Positions 58,204 to 63,534 of a stretch of DNA of 63,534 nucleotides are shown here, piece after piece. Both the position numbers and the translations under genes were made by a program. Within the stretch, counting starts at the first letter, position 1. Each line of letters begins with the position of its first letter. This stretch comes from an uncultured Prevotellaceae bacterium. GTDB lineage: Bacteria; Bacteroidota; Bacteroidia; Bacteroidales; Bacteroidaceae. The notes beneath the pieces are model-generated. The model ran no database searches, was not told where the DNA came from, and was given only the letters and a program-made list of their open reading frames with translations. The DNA lies in NCBI GenBank assembly GCA_947166305.1, contig CAMVDV010000018.1, forward strand, positions 1 to 63,534. Direction: 5' to 3'.

Positions 58204-59040
58204 ATGAACAAACTATTGAAAAGACTTCTGCCCGTAGGGCTTCTGCTGTTGCTGTTTGTGGCACAGCGTTATTTGAGCAATTCCGAACGTGAGGTGGAAA
58301 CAGAAGCGCCCTCGGCACCGGTAAGCCAAGAGGCTGAAGCCGAGGTCGGCGAGGTGAGTCTTCCCATGGCACCTTCTTCGAGGACGGACATCCTCATCGA
58401 GCACGAAGGCTTCTCTCTGCTCTTCGACACACAGACGATGTGCCCTCGCTGGGTGGCCTGGGAACTTACGGCCGAAGAGACACGCGGAAGGGTGTCGCGC
58501 CAAGGCGTCAACTTCAAGGAAGACGAGGCGGTGCCCGAGCAGTATCAAGTGGCTTCGTGGGACTACAACGGCGGACAGTATGGCAGAGGGCACATGTGTC
58601 CGGCAGGCGACATGAAGTGGAGCCAGCAAGCCATGCAGGATTGTCACTACATGACAAACGTCTGTCCTCAGACAGCCGAACTGAATAAGAACTGGTGGGA
58701 GCATCTTGAGCGCGCCTGCCGCCAGTGGGCAAGGCAGGAAGGGAGCGTCTGGATTGTCTGCGGACCCGTCTTCTCCGACAGTCCGAAACGCTTTGGCAAG
58801 AAGCACCGAGTGGCCGTGCCGAAGGGATTCTACAAGGTTGTACTCTCGCTGAAAGAGGGTAGGGAGAAAGCCCTGGGCTTCTATTACACAAACGACGATG
58901 CCCCGCAGCCGATGGAGGATGCCGTCCGCAGCGTCGACGAGATAGAAAAGCTGACGGACATCGATTTCTTCTCCTCCTTGCCCGACGAGCAGGAAGGCCG
59001 CCTCGAAGCGATGACCGACCTCCGCGCTTGGGATAAATGA
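58204..59040 (+). CDS. DNA/RNA non-specific endonuclease (exported)
   Basis: A 278-residue protein with an N-terminal membrane/signal segment (LLKRLLPVGLLLLLFVAQRYL). The nuclease core has YGRGHMCPAGDM (the DRGH-type motif, here GRGH, with catalytic His), MTNVCPQTAELNKNWWEHLE with the metal asparagine, and WIVCGPVFSD. It probably degrades extracellular nucleic acid for scavenging. No inhibitor gene is adjacent. Confidence 0.85.
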   Translation: MNKLLKRLLPVGLLLLLFVAQRYLSNSEREVETEAPSAPVSQEAEAEVGEVSLPMAPSSRTDILIEHEGFSLLFDTQTMCPRWVAWELTAEETRGRVSRQGVNFKEDEAVPEQYQVASWDYNGGQYGRGHMCPAGDMKWSQQAMQDCHYMTNVCPQTAELNKNWWEHLERACRQWARQEGSVWIVCGPVFSDSPKRFGKKHRVAVPKGFYKVVLSLKEGREKALGFYYTNDDAPQPMEDAVRSVDEIEKLTDIDFFSSLPDEQEGRLEAMTDLRAWDK

Positions 59041-59155
59041 CCGGGAGAATGAGAAATTGTGGAAACAAAGGAATGAAATAAGGAAAGAACAGACAAAAAA
59101 AGTCACAGAAACAGAAAAACATCCGAAATCGTTTGGAACGTAATGTGATAATCCC

Positions 59156-59163
59156 TAACTTTG
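59156..59163 (+). promoter_or_regulatory. Promoter (-33 TTTG and -7 TAACTTTG) of the secreted-protein pair
   Basis: TTTG at 59132-59135, 20 bases, TAACTTTG. It fits the Bacteroidetes -33/-7 pattern and gives a leader of ~75 nt. Confidence 0.68.
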
Positions 59164-59245
59164 CCATGCCTACGGGCAGAACAGCGATGTCAGTCCCCGA
59201 GGTTCTGGGTATTGTATAGTACATTATATATATTATAATAGGGTA

Positions 59246-59803
59246 ATGAGAAAGATTATTGTGATGGCAAGCCTGTGCCTCGGCACATTGCCGTGCATGG
59301 CGCAGGAAAAGGTCATGAACATCCACAAGGCCGACGGCTCTGTCAGCCAGACCCGTGTGGCAGACTTGAAGCAAATCAGTTTCCTCACCATCGACGAAGG
59401 CGGCGAAGGACTGCTCGTGAAGACGCTCGACGGGCAGACGACAAGCATACTCTTCGAGGCAAACCCCGTCGTGACCTTCGCCGACGGCAAACTGATGGTG
59501 AAGCCAAGCCAGGAAGATGCCGTGGAATTTGAGGTAGCGGACATCGCAGAGATACAGTTCGGCGACGCTTCCAATGCTTCGTCGATTCGGGGGACAGAGG
59601 GCTTTTCCTGTGTCATCCAAGAGAATGGAGTGTTGCTTCGCGGCATTCCCAAGGGCACAAAGCCTCAAGTATGTACCCTCGACGGACGCAGTCTGCCCAC
59701 ACCCTCCGTGCAGGGCGACGAGCTTCGCCTTAGTCGTGCGGCGTTGGGCAGCGGCGTTTTCATCGTGAAGGTAGGAAAGTTTTCTGCCAAGATAAGGTTA
59801 TAG
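59246..59803 (+). CDS. Secreted protein of unknown function with LDGR-type tail
   Basis: A 185-residue protein with a signal peptide (MRKIIVMASLCLGTLPCMA). Residues ~21-55 and ~60-108 have two similar short modules (V.N.HKADGSVSQTRVADLKQISF; VKTLDGQTTSILFEANPVVTF...ADIAEIQF). The same module starts the next gene's product. The end (CTLDGRSLPTPS...GVFIVKVGKFSAKIRL) is the Prevotella-like C-terminal tail. I do not recognise a function. Confidence 0.65.
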   Translation: MRKIIVMASLCLGTLPCMAQEKVMNIHKADGSVSQTRVADLKQISFLTIDEGGEGLLVKTLDGQTTSILFEANPVVTFADGKLMVKPSQEDAVEFEVADIAEIQFGDASNASSIRGTEGFSCVIQENGVLLRGIPKGTKPQVCTLDGRSLPTPSVQGDELRLSRAALGSGVFIVKVGKFSAKIRL

Positions 59804-59878
59804 CAGTTAAAAGTTAAAAGGTGAAAAGGTTAAAAGGTGAAAAAGTGAATAGCCCGAAAAGGTGAAAAGTGTTTGAAA
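59803..59878. repeat. 8-bp tandem tract between the secreted-protein genes
   Basis: GTTAAAAG/GTGAAAAG units are repeated about seven times, directly before the ATG of the GxGYxYP gene. Confidence 0.8.
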
Positions 59879-59879
59879 G

Positions 59880-62033
59880 ATGAGAAAGATTATTTTGTCT
59901 GCCATTGCTTTCTTGTGTGCTCTGCCATTCATGGCTCAGCAGCCACGGACAATGATTATGGAAACCACCAGCGGCGGCGCATTCCGAACCGAAGTGAGTG
60001 ACGTGGAACGAATTACGTTCGCCGATACATTGTTCAATCTCAACAGCTCCGGCTTCCGCATCCTCGAAGCCGACGAACTGAGTTGGCCCGAGGACCGCCT
60101 GCTCCCCCTCTTCCTTCCGCCGGCAGCTCCGGTCAGGACGCTCGACATGAACGAGGCTTCGCTCAGCGATGCAGAGCGCATCATGTTCTGCACGTTGCAA
60201 GGCATCGTCAACCGTACTCGTCCGCGCATCCTTCTCTACAACCACAACGAAGAGCCGAGAACCACTTGGCCCTCGGCACATAGTCTCAGAGCTGTGAACT
60301 CGTCTTCCGCCACGCCTTATTCTTTGGTCAGGCTCTTCAAGGAAGAAATCAATGGACTGGTGCTCTACAGCACCGAGCGAAGCGAACATTATGCCAACCT
60401 TGCCGTCACCATTGCCGGACTTGACCGCCTTCTCCCTGTGACAGAAGAAGTCAGGGAAAAGCTTGTGGCGGCTGGCATGAACTTCCCCGTCGTGGAGGAT
60501 CTCACGTCGCTCAAAATGTCCAATGCCGTGGGAGTCTACAACTATCTCTACAACAACTACTGGAGCCGTTGCAATCATCGTTTGCTCATCAGCCTCCGAC
60601 CCAATATCCCCTACGTCCACGACATCGGTGCCGCCTGTGGTTCGGCTTGCGTGTGGCTCGACCCACGAAATACGAACGAAGCCTCAGTGCTCGACAAGAT
60701 GCTCAGGGACATGACTCCCGGACGCGACATCGTGCTGGGATGGTATCCCGAAGAACGCTCCGGTGTGGGCGAAGCCACCAAGTATGGACTCTCTACCGTG
60801 CCGGCCGACTTCTTTGAGAACACTACTGTCTATGCTGCCGTGAACGTCCCTGTCAGGATTTCCCCCGTGCCCAAACGTCCAAAACTGGAGAACAAAGTCT
60901 ATGCTACCGTTTACATCAGCGACGGCGACAACATACAGTATTGCCAGCACGCCATGGCTAAAATCTTTGAGCAAAGCGGTCGTGGCAAGATGCCCCTGAA
61001 CTGGACCATCAGTCCTGCACTGGCCGACATCTCACCCTCAATGCTCAACTACTATTATCGCAAGGCGACGAACAACGATTGCTTCGTCAGTGGACCTTCC
61101 GGTGTCGGCTATGCTATGCCATACGACGCACACAATTCGTGCTATTATGCCAGTGCCAATTCCACAAAACTGATTACTCCATATACTCAGCTCACTCAGC
61201 GCTATCTGGAAAAGGCAGGTCTGCGTGTCGTCACCATCTGGGACGATGTCAGTGTGGCACAACGCAGGGCATACGCCGAGAACTGTCCTTATCTCTATGG
61301 GCTTACCATCAACGACTGGGAACGACAGTCCGGCCGCCTGGCAGCAAGGGTGCAGTCCAGCAAATTGCCCGTCGTGCCTCTATATCCCTGTTATGCTAAC
61401 GGTGTGGATGTCATCACCAATTTCTTCAACCGCGACATCAAGAACTTCACGGGCGAGGAACCGATGTTCGTGACTGGGCAGGCTACGGTGTGGGACGCAG
61501 GCCCCGACGCTCTTATTGCCCTCAGGGGAAGGCTCAATACCCTCTCGCCGGGGAACGTCAACATCGTTCGTGCCGACCATTGGTTCAGCTACTACAACGA
61601 GGCTCACCACCTGCCCTTCAACATCACCTTACTGCAAGACATGGAGATTACGTCGTCTCCTACCGGCACAAATGCCAAGTATGCTGCCGACGGCTCGCCT
61701 TCCAGCGGATATATGTGGGTTTCCAAAACTTCCGACGGCACGGGATGGGTGCAGATGGACTTCAAGGAGCCGTTTAGAATCAGTCGCTATGTGGTGCGTC
61801 ATGCCGAGGCCGGTGGACTCGCACCTCAGCTCAACAGCCGAGACTTCATCGTTGAGACCAGTCTTGATGGAGAGACATGGACGACAGTCGGCAGTCAAGT
61901 TGGCAACACCTCAGCTGTGACCGATGTCAGCATCACTCCCGTCGAGGCGCAATATGTGCGGGTGACTGTCACGAATGCCGGCATCGATGGCATTGTCCGC
62001 ATTGCCGACATCGAGGTTTACGGCGCACATTGA
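59880..62033 (+). CDS. GxGYxYP-family putative glycoside hydrolase with C-terminal F5/8C (CBM32-like) domain
   Basis: A 717-residue secreted protein. A signal peptide (MRKIILSAIAFLCALPFMA) is followed by the short module shared with the upstream protein (METTSGGAFRTEVSDVERITF). Residues ~70-560 match the GxGYxYP proteins, with the name-giving motif as GPSGVGYAMP and YISDGDNIQYCQH. Residues ~580-717 form a discoidin-like sugar-binding domain (SSGYMWVSKTSDGTGWVQMDFKEP, ending DIEVYG). It probably cleaves or binds a host or plant glycan; no activity is established for the family as far as I know. Confidence 0.8.
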   Translation: MRKIILSAIAFLCALPFMAQQPRTMIMETTSGGAFRTEVSDVERITFADTLFNLNSSGFRILEADELSWPEDRLLPLFLPPAAPVRTLDMNEASLSDAERIMFCTLQGIVNRTRPRILLYNHNEEPRTTWPSAHSLRAVNSSSATPYSLVRLFKEEINGLVLYSTERSEHYANLAVTIAGLDRLLPVTEEVREKLVAAGMNFPVVEDLTSLKMSNAVGVYNYLYNNYWSRCNHRLLISLRPNIPYVHDIGAACGSACVWLDPRNTNEASVLDKMLRDMTPGRDIVLGWYPEERSGVGEATKYGLSTVPADFFENTTVYAAVNVPVRISPVPKRPKLENKVYATVYISDGDNIQYCQHAMAKIFEQSGRGKMPLNWTISPALADISPSMLNYYYRKATNNDCFVSGPSGVGYAMPYDAHNSCYYASANSTKLITPYTQLTQRYLEKAGLRVVTIWDDVSVAQRRAYAENCPYLYGLTINDWERQSGRLAARVQSSKLPVVPLYPCYANGVDVITNFFNRDIKNFTGEEPMFVTGQATVWDAGPDALIALRGRLNTLSPGNVNIVRADHWFSYYNEAHHLPFNITLLQDMEITSSPTGTNAKYAADGSPSSGYMWVSKTSDGTGWVQMDFKEPFRISRYVVRHAEAGGLAPQLNSRDFIVETSLDGETWTTVGSQVGNTSAVTDVSITPVEAQYVRVTVTNAGIDGIVRIADIEVYGAH

Positions 62034-62053
62034 TAGTCTCTTTCAACAGATAA

Positions 62054-62099
62054 TAAAAAAAAAGCTGACACCAAAAGCATTGGCATCAGTCTTTTTTTT
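62054..62099. terminator. Bidirectional terminator between convergent genes
   Basis: CTGACACCAA and TTGGCATCAG form an imperfect stem, with an A run before and eight T after. Confidence 0.75.
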
Positions 62100-62152
62100 A
62101 TATAAATAAGGTGGTAAGTCTTGCGGACGGAACAGTCCTGTGTAGTCAAGAC

Positions 62153-63534
62153 CTACAGGCTTTTCCTTCCTTTCATGCTATCTCTGTAAGCCAACAGGTC
62201 GGCTACAACAAACGTACTGCCGCCAACGAAGATGATGTCATCCTCCGATGCGTTTTGCCTGGCAGCAAGATAAGCCGAGGGAACATCTATGAAAATTGAA
62301 AACCTTCTCCCATCCTTTCCATCTATGGGGAGACTTTCTTTAGAGGAATACAGAACTGATTGTGCTCGCTTTGCCAGTTCTTCGGCTGGCATGGCGCGCT
62401 TGACGGAAGCTTGAGTGAAGTAGTACGTCGCATCTTTGGGCAGCAGGGCAAGCACACTGTCCACATCCTTGTCGCTCACCATGCCGATGACGATGTGCAA
62501 CTTCACGTCCGCTTCGCCTTTCTTAGTCCTTAGCTTTTCACTCTTGACCTCCTCCAGCTGCTTGGCTATGTACTGCATTCCGCCGACGTTGTGCCCTGTG
62601 TCGCAAATGGTGAGCGGCTGTTTGTCAAGAATCTGCCAACGTCCCATCAAGCCAGTCATGCTTGTTACCTCTGCAAAACCTCGCTCGACAGCCTTGTCGC
62701 TTATGTTGATGCCTTGCTCCCTAAGCACTTCGACGGCCGCCAAGATGGTTCTTGTGTTCTTCTCTTGGCAGAGACCTTGTAGTGCCCTATGAATTTTGAA
62801 TTTTGAACGTTGAATTGTTTTCTCGTCCTCTGCAAAGGTGATGGGTGCGCCCACTTCCCTTGCCTTGTCGGCGAAGACGGCTTTTACCTCGTCGCTCCCG
62901 TTCTCGCCAATCACGACAGGCACGCCTGGTTTGATGATGCCAGCCTTCTCCGAAGCTATCTTCGGCAACGTGTCGCCAAGGAACTGAACATGGTCGAAGC
63001 TGATGTTGGTGATGACGGAGAGCACCGGCGTGATGATGTTCGTGCAGTCGAGCCTGCCGCCAAGTCCTACCTCAACGACGGCAAAGTCCACCCGTTGCTC
63101 CTCGAAGTATTTGAAGGCAAGGGCTGTGGCAAGCTCGAAGAAGGAGAAAGACCCTTCCCAGCCCTCCCTTAAAGGGAGGGAGTTTTTCGCTGCAAAGTTC
63201 TCCCCCTTTAAGGGGGAGTTAGAGAGGGTCCTCACAAACTCCACGACGCGCTTCTTGCTTATCATCTTGCCGTTAACGCGAATCCTTTCGCGGAAGTCAA
63301 CGAGGTGCGGACTTGTGTAGAGCCCCACGCGATAACCTTGTGCCTGAAGCATGGCAGCAAGCGTGTGGGTGACGGAACCCTTGCCATTCGTGCCGCCCAC
63401 ATGAATGGTGCGGTAGCTGCGGTGCGGATGCCCGAAGTGCTCGTCGAGGAAGAGCGTGCCGTCGAGCCCTTCCTTATACGCAGCTGCCCCTACGTTCTGG
63501 AACATAGGAGCAGAGTCGAAAAGATATTGAACAG
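62153..63534 (-). CDS. folC: Folylpolyglutamate/dihydrofolate synthase, N-terminus beyond the window
   Basis: A FolC ligase, at least 460 residues, cut by the right edge. In-frame codons upstream of the first ATG (VQYLFDSAP before MFQNVG) match the usual FolC N-terminus, so the true start lies outside. The P-loop is HVGGTNGKGSVTHTL; other motifs are VVEVGLGGRLDCTN and DTGHNVGG. It adds glutamate to folates. A palindromic element (63150-63230) inserts a 27-residue segment with SPLKGEN and SLPLREGWEGS before FFELATALAF. A KTIQRSKFKIHR stretch near residue 235 is encoded by GAATTTTGAATTTTGAAC repeat DNA. Confidence 0.9.
   Translation of the reverse strand, partial: VQYLFDSAPMFQNVGAAAYKEGLDGTLFLDEHFGHPHRSYRTIHVGGTNGKGSVTHTLAAMLQAQGYRVGLYTSPHLVDFRERIRVNGKMISKKRVVEFVRTLSNSPLKGENFAAKNSLPLREGWEGSFSFFELATALAFKYFEEQRVDFAVVEVGLGGRLDCTNIITPVLSVITNISFDHVQFLGDTLPKIASEKAGIIKPGVPVVIGENGSDEVKAVFADKAREVGAPITFAEDEKTIQRSKFKIHRALQGLCQEKNTRTILAAVEVLREQGINISDKAVERGFAEVTSMTGLMGRWQILDKQPLTICDTGHNVGGMQYIAKQLEEVKSEKLRTKKGEADVKLHIVIGMVSDKDVDSVLALLPKDATYYFTQASVKRAMPAEELAKRAQSVLYSSKESLPIDGKDGRRFSIFIDVPSAYLAARQNASEDDIIFVGGSTFVVADLLAYRDSMKGRKSL
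63150..63230. repeat. 81-bp palindromic element (subtype 2) in frame in folC
   Basis: GACCCTTCCCAGCCCTCCC with TTAAAGGGAGGG, a spacer, then CTCCCCCTTTAAGGGGGAG and AGAGAGGGTC. It has the same reading frame and orientation as the copy in the ketosynthase gene. Confidence 0.9.

Overview
The window looks like chromosomal DNA of a GC-rich Bacteroidales bacterium, most likely in or near Prevotellaceae. The support is: promoters of the Bacteroidetes type (TAnnTTTG) a few bases upstream of many start codons; TonB/ExbB/ExbD genes in the Bacteroidales arrangement; a type IX secretion protein (PorQ) next to cytidylate kinase; DUF1573 proteins; SusE/F-like and GH31/GH95-like secreted proteins; an UpxY-type antiterminator; and secreted proteins ending in the 'LSGRK...GIYI.(N/D)GKK' tail common in Prevotella. 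The genus assignment is an inference.

Layout. 1-49 is the 3' part of tRNA-Leu(CAG), followed by a shared terminator. 99-14394, all on the minus strand, is an aryl-polyene/flexirubin-like biosynthetic cluster: AMP-ligase, three acyl carrier proteins, MMPL exporter, glycosyltransferase-acyltransferase fusion, LolA-like carrier, small EamA/EmrE-like protein, two ketosynthase/ketosynthase-like fusions, LpxL-type acyltransferase and O-methyltransferase. A secreted esterase with its own promoter sits inside it. No ketoreductase, dehydratase, thioesterase or aromatic ammonia-lyase is present, so those steps must be encoded elsewhere or the product differs. 14.4-19.1 kb is accessory: a repeat-bearing Big2 surface protein with a long structured leader, palindromic repeats, a decayed insertion sequence, and a 161-bp MITE with an 8-bp target duplication. 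19.2-24.6 kb holds ExbD, ExbD, a small membrane protein and ExbB, then tRNA-Ser, tatD, a polyprenyl synthetase and TonB. 25.3-32.7 kb holds porQ, cmk, meaB, a DUF1573 protein, a GT-C glycosyltransferase, an orphan UpxY-like gene, tRNA-Pro and tRNA-Phe. 33.3-38.4 kb is one 1719-residue secreted protein ending in a dockerin-like repeat pair. 39.0-53.3 kb holds a phosphoethanolamine transferase, a TonB-dependent receptor, an aquaporin, two glycan-active proteins in an operon (GH95-like plus an unknown), an M15 peptidase, and a SusE/F-like protein coupled to a GH31 glucosidase. 53.4-63.5 kb holds DUF1573, ruvC, a double ABC ATPase, a HAD phosphatase, an EFR1 ferredoxin, a nuclease, a secreted protein pair including a GxGYxYP hydrolase, and the C-terminal part of folC, which runs off the right edge.

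The most unusual property is the density and variety of short repeats. (1) At least ten intergenic loci carry short tandem arrays whose unit is 22 bp, although the unit sequence differs between most loci. (2) A family of G/C-rich double palindromes of about 78-114 bp lies between genes and, in frame, inside genes (exporter, both ketosynthases, UpxY, ABC ATPase, folC), adding peptides such as SPLPAPPLGE and SPLKGEN, much like Rickettsia palindromic elements. (3) About 16 copies of a REP-like palindrome (GTAGGGACGCGCC core). (4) A/T-rich 7-8 bp tandem tracts beside genes, which in places extend into coding ends. The 22-bp arrays and the in-frame palindromes are the best candidates for something not yet described.
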